14,312 bases of DNA from Thermoplasmata archaeon (GCA_023145185.1 JAGLEG010000324.1:1-14312); one strand, 5' to 3'. Numbered from the stretch's first letter, positions 8,601-14,172 are shown. Made by a program: numbers and translations. The notes: a model not told the origin generated them from the letters alone.

Positions 8601-9511
8601 TTGTTCAGGGTCTTGATGCCGGGGTAGCCATCATCTGCTATCCCATCACCGTCATCATCAACACCATTGTACCATTGAGATGGAATCTCAGGTGCACCTA
8701 CTGCATCTATTCCGGGCCTGCCGTCATCAACAATGCCGTCGTTATCGTCATCGACACCATTGTACAACTTTTCGACCGAATCGCCATCATCATCATATCC
8801 GATCTTGGTCTCGAACAGGTCAGTGTATATCTTGGGTGTGAGGTTGTAAAACCTCCTACCATCAGTGGTCCATTCACCCTTGTAGGTGACAACGAACTCG
8901 ACACCTGGATGGGCGGAGTTGGGATCACCGTTTGCGGCAATATTTGTCTCATTGGCCTGCAGTGTAATATTCCATAGGCCTGCGGTAAGATTCAAGTCAG
9001 GATTATCAGGCTGGGTTTGCATGGGCGTCTGCACCATGAACTCGGAGCCGTCGTTCCAGAGGAGATCTACCCACGCACCTATTATCGGATAATCTCCAGC
9101 GTTCTTCTCGCCATCCGAGTTGTTGTCTTCAAGCAGCTCACCGCTCATTTCGAAGATCTGATTGTAAAGAACTTTCTTCTCTGATTTCTTTATGTATATC
9201 AGGGTTGAGGTGTTCACGGCACCACGTGACCCATATTCGATCCCCTCGAACACCTCGGTGATCGAGGTCTCGATCTCGAGATCATCTCCCTGCCATAGAC
9301 CTTCCGATCTTCCGCTGGCAGAGACGGGGATGTCCACCTCTTCCTCCTGTGTCCCTGGTTCGTATTCCTGAACGTACGGGCCCTGGACCTCAAGATCATC
9401 CACCATGGCAGTATCATCCTCGCTTATCAAGGTAGTAGAGGAGTTCACAACTATGGCGAAAGTTGAGCATATCAGGGTCATCAAAATGAGCATCGTTAGG
9501 CTCGTTCTCAT
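5636..9511 (-). CDS. Giant surface protein: calcium repeats, Ig-like domains, membrane anchor, DUF4129-like tail
   Basis: This 1,291-residue protein starts the operon. Residues 1-25 form a signal peptide or signal anchor. At 238-330 there are three near-identical acidic repeats (YNGVDDDGDGIADDG type, spaced about 32 residues) plus a degenerate one (YDDDGDS); further DxDxDG loops occur at about 600-615 and 998-1010. Beta-rich Ig-like domains follow, roughly 350-455, 465-590, 740-860, 880-995 and 1015-1115, with many N-x-S/T sites. A single helix at about 1124-1150 is followed by a basic stretch (WIEKKRRLKALK) and a cytoplasmic helical domain (about 1160-1260). Its SYQKLGAHLRRYGF...RDADTFREFEDAV pattern resembles DUF4129, the TgpA C-terminal domain. 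No transglutaminase Cys-His-Asp set is present and the outer part contains no cysteine. ATG at 9511 has a GGAGGT site. Probably a calcium-stabilised surface receptor or scaffold operated through MoxR. Confidence 0.85.
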   Translation of the reverse strand: MRTSLTMLILMTLICSTFAIVVNSSTTLISEDDTAMVDDLEVQGPYVQEYEPGTQEEEVDIPVSASGRSEGLWQGDDLEIETSITEVFEGIEYGSRGAVNTSTLIYIKKSEKKVLYNQIFEMSGELLEDNNSDGEKNAGDYPIIGAWVDLLWNDGSEFMVQTPMQTQPDNPDLNLTAGLWNITLQANETNIAANGDPNSAHPGVEFVVTYKGEWTTDGRRFYNLTPKIYTDLFETKIGYDDDGDSVEKLYNGVDDDNDGIVDDGRPGIDAVGAPEIPSQWYNGVDDDGDGIADDGYPGIKTLNNAEGVDEELYNGRDDDGDGEVDEDPYAFIARRGYEKRMYVEIWHNTQTSFTLHESVVDIGDTFTLDGKIEDLSVPETNMGAKTMRMFFDGQFVSETHADPSSTKPWSVFDFSWEVPQKVTAGPHTITVEFSPAFNKTNNYYWNPSNASVTIHVRRPTAVIFDVGDPTTMKTYVYRGDSIWINGSIVDKIKYEVDKVKEGPRLKIGGYDYAHEYSFRMWWGDVNNYENYWPDQTVIDDNGTFSVGFEIRSDIVLGDWTIMVETSFKTDPMHIPLLYYTNSENQTKYQVRAKTDMSLWIDQNQNGEPDFNDRDPNGMPVNTFITRKPFVGPDGRTYNWHYARIRGKLKDLSQTPGSINEGVAYEDVTLYWGFSKSWQQEFELQTKEDGEFEIDIKIETSHALGPVPVLVVFSAEFYSNYYDSSNYRDFDGMPFSVVSFTQLEVNASTGIKGKAVEIKGELLDDRGVGIGNRTVSIYRKDDYTGNYDDLKSEGPGILIGSAVTNSIGKFIFEEYTIGEDVNVGRSFIVAKFGGSIQFPDGPSGIRYYPNDAYMDIIAVPDEFYITSETAVVLDEKSFPDVLVRNGEARIAGQLVESFKGQPKQKGIGNMLITAYLKQGDEILRMGVDKTQTSAEFRGMFEIKTTNVPSTLDVGKVTVMVEFTPEPVDIGVPLYRSSSNITDAEIWSSTRVDTIQVGPVDQDGDRKIDLKEDEIEDWIFSFRVLEGATADSSGEPVSYATVWFNLSMGAYTNTTRGITDSRGKITFNFTQKFKDTATGATFVIPDGKEFDNLTIKVTFVGKHYFTSSTRTLPASYWKATKADEGSVPVAMIIFLSLLLLIILIVSLFFFYRWIEKKRRLKALKRIIKKAADQLETGNPYSAVIFKSYQKLGAHLRRYGFMRRDADTFREFEDAVRTALPIDDRALDTFLDLLEEARYSKHVIGEGHRDKAIGCLRNVESSLDNIMLDEESALRQMELQDEEFVETEVVLKDR
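8519..8797 (-). repeat. Tandem acidic calcium-loop repeats in the giant surface protein
   Basis: This stretch encodes residues about 239-330. Three copies share the core YNG-V/R-DDDxDG-I/E-x-D-D/E, spaced about 32 residues apart; the first two also share a downstream PGI. A fourth, partial copy (YDDDGDS) precedes them. The DNA is correspondingly repetitive, with runs of GATGAT / ATCATC type. The pattern DxDxDGxxD is that of thrombospondin type 3 or EF-hand-like calcium loops. Repeats like these can recombine and change copy number between strains. Confidence 0.8.
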
Positions 9512-9796
9512 ATTATACCTCCAAATCCCAGTGACAACATGCTTTCAAGCAAGTTAGGGGGCGACCCACCCAGCTAAGGGTCGAATTCAAGTCCATAACA
9601 CCCCTTCATTATATTAAGGTTTGTTTTAGGGCCTTTTTCGGGGTCAAACCAATTCCAACTTCATTCCACATATCGCCTGCACTGGTTGCTGATTATCCCT
9701 AACCAGGGTAATGTCTTTTTATAAATATATTTTACTCATGTGAACATCGATGTTGACCGATAATACCGGGAGCGACCCTGTCGGAACCAGGACGAT
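9512..9796 (-). promoter_or_regulatory. Leader and promoter region of the surface operon
   Basis: This 285-base gap contains no ORF I can support. On the minus strand two TATA candidates are visible: TTTATAAAAAG at 9715-9725, which would give a leader of about 180 bases, and CTTAATATAATG at 9607-9618, which would give a leader of about 75 bases and has an A-rich element ahead of it. An imperfect hairpin (ATTATCCCT / AGGGTAAT, 9692-9712) sits just downstream of the first box. A 6-bp inverted repeat CGACCC / GGGTCG (9562-9567 and 9578-9583) sits in the leader. Either could be an operator or a leader structure. GGAGGT at about 9517-9522 is the ribosome site of the giant gene. I see no clear terminator for gpmI in this gap. 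Confidence 0.55.
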
Positions 9797-11359
9797 CTAA
9801 AGGAGAGATCTTCCTGCCATATGCCCTGGTTTGCTTAAACCAAGCAGAGATAGGATCGTGGGTGCGATATCCGTAAGGCTCTTATCGCCTTGAGCGAACT
9901 TTACGCCGTTCTTGATGTCATCCCCGATCGCGATAAGGGGTACAGGGTTTGTGGTATGGGCGGTGAATGGTCCGTTTGTTATCGGGTCCCACATCTTTTC
10001 GGAATTGCCATGATCCGCCGTCACCAGCACAAAATATCCCTGGCCGAGAGCGGCATCTACCACCCTGCCCATATTCAGATCGACCGATTCCACAGCCTTG
10101 ACCGCAGCGTCGAGTATGCCTGTATGTCCCACCATATCGCTGTTTGCGAAGTTCAGGACACCCATATCGAATCTCTGGTTCAGTATCTCATCTATAGCCC
10201 TGTCTCCCACCTCTCCCGCCGACATCTCGGGTGCCAGATCATACGTGGCTACCTGAGGAGAGGGGACCAGGACCCTATGTTCCCCCTTGAACTCCTCCTC
10301 CCTGCCGCCACTCAGAAAGAAGGTCACATGTGCATATTTCTCGGTCTCTGCGATCCTCAATTGTGAAAGCCCCGACTGGGAGATCACCTCGCCCAGGGTC
10401 TCTGTCACATTTTCCTCTGGATATGCCACATGGGTGAATATTGAACCATCGTAATCCGTCATGGCAACGTAATAAGGCCTAACGACCTTTGTTCTGACGA
10501 AACCGTTGAAATAGGGATAAATGAACGCCCGTGTCATCTGCCTGGCCCTGTCAGGCCGGAAGTTGAAGAAGAGGATAGTATCCTCGTCCGATATCAATCC
10601 CGTCGGCCCACCTCTCCCATCCACCATCTGGATCGGCGAAATGAACTCATCGGTCTCCCCTTTCTCGTATGCTTTTTCTATGGCCTTCACCGGATCTCTA
10701 TCCTGGTTCTCTCCCGCCGTGACATAATATTCGAAAGCGGCCCTGGTCCGATCCCAACGGTTATCCCGGTCCATGGACCAGTATCTACCCATGATGGTCG
10801 CCACCCTTACCCTCCCCTTACGATCGTTCTCGGATAACCATTCCATGAGCTCTCTCATGTCCCCCTTCGAGGATGTCGGGGAAACATCCCTGCCATCCGT
10901 GATCGCGTGGACCCTGATCCTTTCGACGCCCTGCGTTAATGACATTCTCAGGAGGCCGTACAAATGGTTTAAGTGGCTGTGTACGCCACCTTTTGAGAAC
11001 AGGCCCAGAAGATGCAGGGCCCCCCCTCTCAGCTTGCATTCCTCCATTCCTCTGATGATCTCCCTGTTGTCCAATATCGACCCGTTCTCGACAGATCTCG
11101 ATATTTTGACAAGAGGCTGATCCACCCTCCTCCCCGCCCCCAAGGAGAGGTGTCCTACCTCACTGTTACCCATCTGGCCCTCGGGCAAGCCAACATAAGG
11201 GCCAGAGGCTTCAATGAGCGTGTAAGGGTAGTTCTGAATGAACGAATCGAACCTGGGCGTATTGGCCTGATAGATGGCATTATGCTCCTTCTCCACGCTA
11301 TGCCCCCATCCGTCAAGTATCATCAGGAGCAGCTTATCTGCTTTCGGGATATCGCCCAT
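9797..11359 (-). CDS. gpmI: 2,3-bisphosphoglycerate-independent phosphoglycerate mutase
   Basis: This enzyme interconverts 3- and 2-phosphoglycerate in glycolysis and gluconeogenesis, in the cytoplasm, using two metal ions and a phosphoserine intermediate. The 520-residue length and motifs fit the GpmI family: LLMILDGWG (D16), catalytic serine S66 in GQMGNSEVGHLSLGAGR, GGVHSH (H127), ITDGRDV, FNFRPDRARQ, EKYAHVTFF (K341), NSDMVGH (D408, H412), TADHGNSE (D449, H450) and AHTTNPVP (H468). All expected catalytic and metal residues appear to be present. It is not the roughly 400-residue ApgM type found in many archaea. ATG at 11359 follows a GGAGG site. A TATA-like stretch lies about 55-70 bases upstream. 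It is on the same strand as the DUF92 gene, with a 111-base gap, so it is probably transcribed separately. Confidence 0.97.
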   Translation of the reverse strand: MGDIPKADKLLLMILDGWGHSVEKEHNAIYQANTPRFDSFIQNYPYTLIEASGPYVGLPEGQMGNSEVGHLSLGAGRRVDQPLVKISRSVENGSILDNREIIRGMEECKLRGGALHLLGLFSKGGVHSHLNHLYGLLRMSLTQGVERIRVHAITDGRDVSPTSSKGDMRELMEWLSENDRKGRVRVATIMGRYWSMDRDNRWDRTRAAFEYYVTAGENQDRDPVKAIEKAYEKGETDEFISPIQMVDGRGGPTGLISDEDTILFFNFRPDRARQMTRAFIYPYFNGFVRTKVVRPYYVAMTDYDGSIFTHVAYPEENVTETLGEVISQSGLSQLRIAETEKYAHVTFFLSGGREEEFKGEHRVLVPSPQVATYDLAPEMSAGEVGDRAIDEILNQRFDMGVLNFANSDMVGHTGILDAAVKAVESVDLNMGRVVDAALGQGYFVLVTADHGNSEKMWDPITNGPFTAHTTNPVPLIAIGDDIKNGVKFAQGDKSLTDIAPTILSLLGLSKPGHMAGRSLL

Positions 11360-11412
11360 CTAATGGCCTCCAAATTATAACATCTAACTGCTATTTCATC
11401 TTTGTCGAATCC

Positions 11413-11430
11413 GATATATGATAAATATTA
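11413..11430 (-). promoter_or_regulatory. TATA-box promoter of gpmI
   Basis: On the minus strand the sequence reads TAATATTTATCATATATC, with two overlapping TATA-like elements. Transcription would start near 11,392-11,398, leaving a leader of about 30-40 bases with the GGAGG ribosome site. The surrounding gap 11,360-11,470 holds nothing else that I can support. Confidence 0.5.
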
Positions 11431-11458
11431 CGAGACTATCCAGGAAAATCCGGTTGGG

Positions 11459-11498
11459 AGCCCCCGTAGCTCAGGATAGGATGATATAGAGGGGGGCT
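11459..11498 (-). terminator. Possible stem-loop at the end of the DUF92 gene
   Basis: AGCCCCC (11459-11465) can pair with GGGGGCT (11492-11498) across a long loop that includes the DUF92 TGA stop at 11471-11473. No T-run follows on the minus strand, so this may be a chance or stabilising structure rather than a terminator. Confidence 0.3.
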
Positions 11499-12271
11499 AC
11501 TATGATCACACCAAGCAGTATCGTTATGAAATTGACCATGTTATTTGTGACCAGCCCCCTGGTCTGAAGCGTAGCGCCAAGCAGGCTGTCGATCTGACAT
11601 CCAACCCATCCCATGACGACAGTGATTATCACAACAAGTGCGGAAGCTTCGAGTAAATGAGGGCCGGTAGTTATCAGACGATCTGTTACCAGCAGATATC
11701 CAGCTCCTGCGACAAGGACGCCCCCAAGTAAAGCCGCAATATTCCCCAGAACCGAGACACCCCCATCTACCCCCGGTTCAACTATCCTTCTTGGATCCGT
11801 TATCAACCTGGGTTTACCCGATAATACTCCTATCTCGCTGCCAAATGAATCTGAGGCCGCTATCGAAATAGCCACCAGGAACAGTATTCCCGACAAACCC
11901 TCGGAGACCTCGTCAAGTGGTGATGAAAAAAGCGCGATGATCAAGGGTATGATCCCATTGGCAACAACGTTCCTGACCCCTCGCTCACCCACCTTACCCT
12001 GGCTTATCCCCATCTCCTTTTTCTTTTTGTATTTGAAGACGGTCACACCATAGGACACCATCAGGAAGAACAGCATCAACAGGAACCAGAAGAAATCACT
12101 GTAGCCTATCAACAGCATGCCCAGGACGATCGCCAGAATACTTCCTTTCAGGTCCAGTACCCCTTTAAAAAATGTGAAGGCCCCAAGAAGTACACACAGG
12201 GATATCGAAATGACAAATATGTACTTGTCGAAGTCGGGCGTTATAGTAGATGCGAAATCCAGACCGAGCAT
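11471..12271 (-). CDS. DUF92 (TMEM19-like) integral membrane protein
   Basis: The 266-residue protein has about seven hydrophobic segments. It shows the conserved DUF92 landmarks in order: GERGVRNVVANG (95-106), SDSFGSEIGVLSGKPRLIT (140-158), VEPGVDGGVSVLG (164-176), GWVGCQIDSLLGATLQ (221-236) and TNNMVNF (242-248). A plant member, VTE6, makes phytyl diphosphate from phytyl phosphate, so an isoprenoid-phosphate kinase role tied to archaeal lipid or isoprenoid recycling is plausible. It is not proven for archaeal members. The conserved acidic residues D141, E146 and D228 fit an active site at the membrane surface. ATG at 12271 has no Shine-Dalgarno, but a TATA-like box is centred about 26 bases upstream, so the message is probably leaderless. 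Confidence 0.93.
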   Translation of the reverse strand: MLGLDFASTITPDFDKYIFVISISLCVLLGAFTFFKGVLDLKGSILAIVLGMLLIGYSDFFWFLLMLFFLMVSYGVTVFKYKKKKEMGISQGKVGERGVRNVVANGIIPLIIALFSSPLDEVSEGLSGILFLVAISIAASDSFGSEIGVLSGKPRLITDPRRIVEPGVDGGVSVLGNIAALLGGVLVAGAGYLLVTDRLITTGPHLLEASALVVIITVVMGWVGCQIDSLLGATLQTRGLVTNNMVNFITILLGVIIVAPLYIILS

Positions 12272-12292
12272 CCTATATGTGTACTCGGAACC

Positions 12293-12302
12293 TTTATTAA
12301 AC
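12293..12302 (-). promoter_or_regulatory. TATA box of the DUF92 gene, leaderless transcript
   Basis: GTTTAATAAA on the minus strand is centred about 26 bases before the ATG at 12271. That is the distance from a TATA box to the start of transcription, so the message would begin at or next to the start codon. The lack of a ribosome site agrees. Confidence 0.6.
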
Positions 12303-12374
12303 AGTTTCTAACACCGGTACTTGGCCGGATCCCACCAGGAGAACCGTTCTCTTTCCATTTATTTGATAAGTACC

Positions 12375-12384
12375 AATTAATACC
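12375..12384 (+). promoter_or_regulatory. TATA-like box of the zinc-finger gene
   Basis: AATTAATACC on the plus strand is centred about 25 bases before the GTG start at 12404, again fitting a leaderless message; there is no clear Shine-Dalgarno ahead of the GTG. An alternative AT-rich box (TTTATTTGATAA, 12358-12369) would give a short leader. The 132-base gap 12,272-12,403 is thus a divergent promoter region. Confidence 0.5.
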
Positions 12385-12403
12385 TAGTCGAGGATATACC
12401 CTC

Positions 12404-13054
12404 GTGCCCGAGGAAGAGGACCCGTTCGAGTTCCAGAAGACCCTGGAGAGATCCGAGACATTCTCCTTCGAGTCGAGCTCCAAGGTGGAGAGACGAAGTG
12501 ATGCGAAGTGGATCGAGCCTTCGGAGGATGCCCCGGAGATAGACCTGAGCAAGGTCACCGAGACCTACAGGGTGCAGGGATTTGAACTGAAGGAGCCACT
12601 TAAGCCAAAAAAAGGGGCCGAGGCAAGGGCCCTGAAAAATTCAGATTCCACAGCGGATTACAAGAGGAACCGTGAAAATTACGGGGTCATGTGTCCAACC
12701 TGCAATGCCACCGGCAAATGCCCGGTATGCAAGGGCAGGAAGCGCGTCAGGTTGTTGTTCAAGTGCAAGAACTGCATGGGCACCGGCAAATGTCCTGATT
12801 GTATTCAGGAGCTGACCATTAGATGTAAGAAATGCGGATCTCCAATGAAGATGTATTCCGACTCCTGCCGAAAATGTGGTCTGGCATTTACCTGCCCCTC
12901 ATGTTACTCTCCTCTCCCTGCCCTTGCTACAAAATGTATCAGCTGTGGGAACGTGTTCACATGTGGTTCGTGTGATAAACCCTATCCGGATGCATATTCG
13001 CACAGGTGCCCTCACTGTGAACATTGGAACCAACCGGATCGGGATCAGGAATGA
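12404..13054 (+). CDS. Multi-zinc-finger protein: DnaJ-like CxxCxGxG plus zinc ribbons
   Basis: The 216-residue protein has a charged, probably disordered N-terminal half (1-95, rich in E, S and K) and a C-terminal half with ten CxxC pairs, at residues 97/100, 106/109, 121/124, 130/133, 141/144, 155/158, 164/167, 178/181, 187/190 and 202/205. The first four pairs, with NATGK and MGTGK between them, look like the DnaJ cysteine-rich domain (CxxCxGxG). The last six look like double zinc ribbons. Twenty cysteines could bind five zinc ions. There is no J domain and no membrane helix. The GTG start is chosen because the acidic N-terminus is clearly coding and no other in-frame start lies upstream. 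Zinc-ribbon proteins of this sort are common in archaea and their roles are mostly unknown; nucleic-acid or protein binding is likely. Confidence 0.85.
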   Translation: MPEEEDPFEFQKTLERSETFSFESSSKVERRSDAKWIEPSEDAPEIDLSKVTETYRVQGFELKEPLKPKKGAEARALKNSDSTADYKRNRENYGVMCPTCNATGKCPVCKGRKRVRLLFKCKNCMGTGKCPDCIQELTIRCKKCGSPMKMYSDSCRKCGLAFTCPSCYSPLPALATKCISCGNVFTCGSCDKPYPDAYSHRCPHCEHWNQPDRDQE

Positions 13055-13071
13055 GGCCGTTGTGAAAGCTT

Positions 13072-13081
13072 CTTATATAAG
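13072..13081 (+). promoter_or_regulatory. TATA box of the LSm gene
   Basis: CTTATATAAG, itself a palindrome, is centred about 33 bases before the ATG at 13110. The transcript would start near 13,101, giving a leader of about 9 bases. The LSm gene can therefore be transcribed independently of the zinc-finger gene 55 bases upstream. Confidence 0.7.
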
Positions 13082-13109
13082 AAGGATTTGTAGATGCTTG
13101 GGTGAAACT

Positions 13110-13325
13110 ATGGTAATGCCTCAGAATCTTCTGGAAAAAAACCTGGGAAAGAAAGTGAAGATCCTGCTCAAGGATGGTCGCTCCATGGAGGGGACCCTCT
13201 CCGGGTACGATGAATACATGAACATGGTGTTGGAGGGAACGGAGGAGGAGGGAAAGGATATGAAGAGGCGGCTTGGCACCGTTGTCCTCAGGGGAAACAA
13301 TGTTGTGTCCATATCACCTCAGTGA
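13110..13325 (+). CDS. Archaeal Sm-like RNA-binding protein (LSm)
   Basis: At 71 residues this matches archaeal Sm proteins, which form six- or seven-membered rings that bind U-rich RNA in the cytoplasm. The Sm1 motif is at about residues 14-44 (VKILLKDGRSMEGTLSGYDEYMNMVL, with the conserved GxLxGYDxxMN), and the Sm2 motif is at 55-68 (LGTVVLRGNNVVSI, with the conserved RGNNV). Between them is an acidic loop (EGTEEEGKD). ATG at 13110 follows GGTGA closely; a second in-frame ATG at 13116 (residue 3) would sit at a more usual distance, so the true start may be either. The stop overlaps by 7 bases the stop of the converging hydrolase gene. Confidence 0.96.
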   Translation: MVMPQNLLEKNLGKKVKILLKDGRSMEGTLSGYDEYMNMVLEGTEEEGKDMKRRLGTVVLRGNNVVSISPQ

Positions 13326-13984
13326 TCCAATTCTATGCCAAGAGGGATGATAGTTCCCGCAATGGGCACTATGTCTGATCCAATGCACTTTTCAAAGAGG
13401 GTAAGGAGGTCCTGTTTTGTGTCCTCTATCGGGGTTCCAAGCAGGACGTCGTTGGTCCCACCCAGTATAATGCAGTGGTCAGGCAGGTGCATTATCACCT
13501 CACTTTCGAACCTGTTCAACATACCGTATACTGTATTTCCTGCGATCCCGCGGTTTATTACTGAAACCCCCGTCAATTCAGCAAGCCAGTAAGGGAACTG
13601 GTTATCACTGTCTATCTTTGGGTCGATAGTATAACCGTTGCGGTCTATGAGAGCTCGACCCGGGTATCCCTGCGTGTGTGAATCTCCCAGACAGACGATG
13701 GATGAGAGGTCCTCGGCATCTTTCAGATAGTCGGAATATATCACATCTGCGAGATGTTTGTATCCCTCTCCGTTGAGATGAGCATGATCCCCACATGAAT
13801 ACCTGGCAGCAAGAAGATTCTCATCCTGAGGGTCCCGAAAGGCGCTGTTGAGATCGATCACCGGCATGGCCAGATCTTCCGATGTATCCTTGATCCAGAC
13901 GTTTATATCCCTGATCGTTCGATATGCGTTCTGAACAAATGTGGAGCTTCCCCGCTCCCTCATCTCCGATGCACCCGGAAGCAT
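13319..13984 (-). CDS. SGNH/GDSL-type hydrolase with permuted block order
   Basis: SGNH hydrolases cleave esters or acyl/acetyl groups through a Ser-His(-Asp) site. All four blocks are present but in unusual order. The usual C-terminal block V (D66-H-A-H69 in DHAHLNGEGY) comes first, followed by block I (VCLGDSHTQGYPG, nucleophile S102), block II (NRGIAGNT, about 144-151) and block III (GGTND, N178). In ordinary family members the order is I, II, III, V. The 221-residue protein may be a circular permutant that still folds, or a fusion of two broken copies. It has no signal peptide. The ATG at 13984 lacks a ribosome site; ATG at 13963 is an alternative. The frame stays open upstream to a TAA at about 14,077 without a usual start codon. 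It converges with LSm and overlaps it by 7 bases. Confidence 0.75.
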   Translation of the reverse strand: MLPGASEMRERGSSTFVQNAYRTIRDINVWIKDTSEDLAMPVIDLNSAFRDPQDENLLAARYSCGDHAHLNGEGYKHLADVIYSDYLKDAEDLSSIVCLGDSHTQGYPGRALIDRNGYTIDPKIDSDNQFPYWLAELTGVSVINRGIAGNTVYGMLNRFESEVIMHLPDHCIILGGTNDVLLGTPIEDTKQDLLTLFEKCIGSDIVPIAGTIIPLGIELDH

Positions 13985-14086
13985 GGGTAACAGTATGGCC
14001 AGGACATTGATACCATTTGCGGGCAGATGGCCCGGCTGGCGCCTCAGAATAATATAAATATCAACCCCCTTTTAGCATCCTCGAAT
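13985..14086. promoter_or_regulatory. Divergent promoter region between hydrolase and tRNA-Arg
   Basis: An AT-rich block, AATAATATAAATATC (14047-14061), is the only TATA-like element. On the plus strand it is centred about 31 bases before the tRNA, so transcription would start a few bases upstream of the mature 5' end. On the minus strand it lies about 70 bases before the hydrolase ATG and might serve that gene too. The hydrolase reading frame is open through most of this region, with residues resembling an SGNH beta strand (GINVLAILLP) just ahead of the annotated Met. Confidence 0.6.
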
Positions 14087-14160
14087 GCCCCGGTAGGGTA
14101 GCCTGGATATCCTGGAAGCTTGCGGAGCTTCAGACTTGGGTTCGAATCCCAGCCGGGGCG
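14087..14160 (+). tRNA. tRNA-Arg (anticodon GCG)
   Basis: A full cloverleaf can be drawn. The acceptor stem GCCCCGG pairs perfectly with CCGGGGC (14153-14159), with discriminator G at 14160. The D-arm contains the conserved GG and A positions, although its fourth pair is T-T. The anticodon stem GAAGC/GCTTC flanks the 7-base loop TTGCGGA, placing anticodon GCG at 14122-14124 (reads CGC, arginine). The variable loop is 4 bases and the T-loop is TTCGAAT. There is no intron, and CCA is not encoded, as is common in archaea. Its 3' 18 bases are repeated at the window edge. Confidence 0.95.
14142..14159 (+). repeat. 18-base direct repeat, copy 1, inside tRNA-Arg
   Basis: TCGAATCCCAGCCGGGGC, from the T-loop to the end of the acceptor stem, is exactly repeated at 14295-14312. 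The 3' end of a tRNA gene from the T-loop on is a usual target for tyrosine integrases of archaeal and bacterial elements. Confidence 0.7.
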
Positions 14161-14172
14161 TCTATCCCATTG

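Noticed and set aside
8519..8797. Regular DNA repeats considered as a CRISPR array
   Set aside because: The periodicity comes from in-frame acidic protein repeats; the units are not identical and there are no unique spacers between constant repeats.
7793..8977. Long open frame on the plus strand (394 codons) opposite the giant surface-protein gene
   Set aside because: It lies wholly antisense to a gene with clear domain structure. Its length follows from the repetitive, stop-poor codons of the acidic repeats, and its product has no recognisable features.
5636..9511. Large protein considered as a transglutaminase or protease
   Set aside because: No Cys-His-Asp, Ser-His-Asp or metalloprotease motif could be found, and cysteines occur only in the signal segment and the cytoplasmic tail.
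11460..11498. GCCCCCGTAGCTCAGG with a matching GGGGGGC downstream looks like the start of a tRNA
   Set aside because: The segment overlaps the end of the DUF92 gene and has no anticodon arm or T-arm; the loop is only about 26 bases.
12241..12558. Minus-strand open frame of 105 codons covering the divergent promoters
   Set aside because: It overlaps the start of the DUF92 gene, the promoter region and the coding start of the zinc-finger gene, and its product is rich in serine without any domain.
12876..13109. Extended LSm start at 12,876 giving 149 residues
   Set aside because: The extra N-terminus is read out of frame through the zinc-finger gene. A TATA box at 13,072 and a 71-residue product of normal Sm length show that the gene starts at 13,110 or 13,116.
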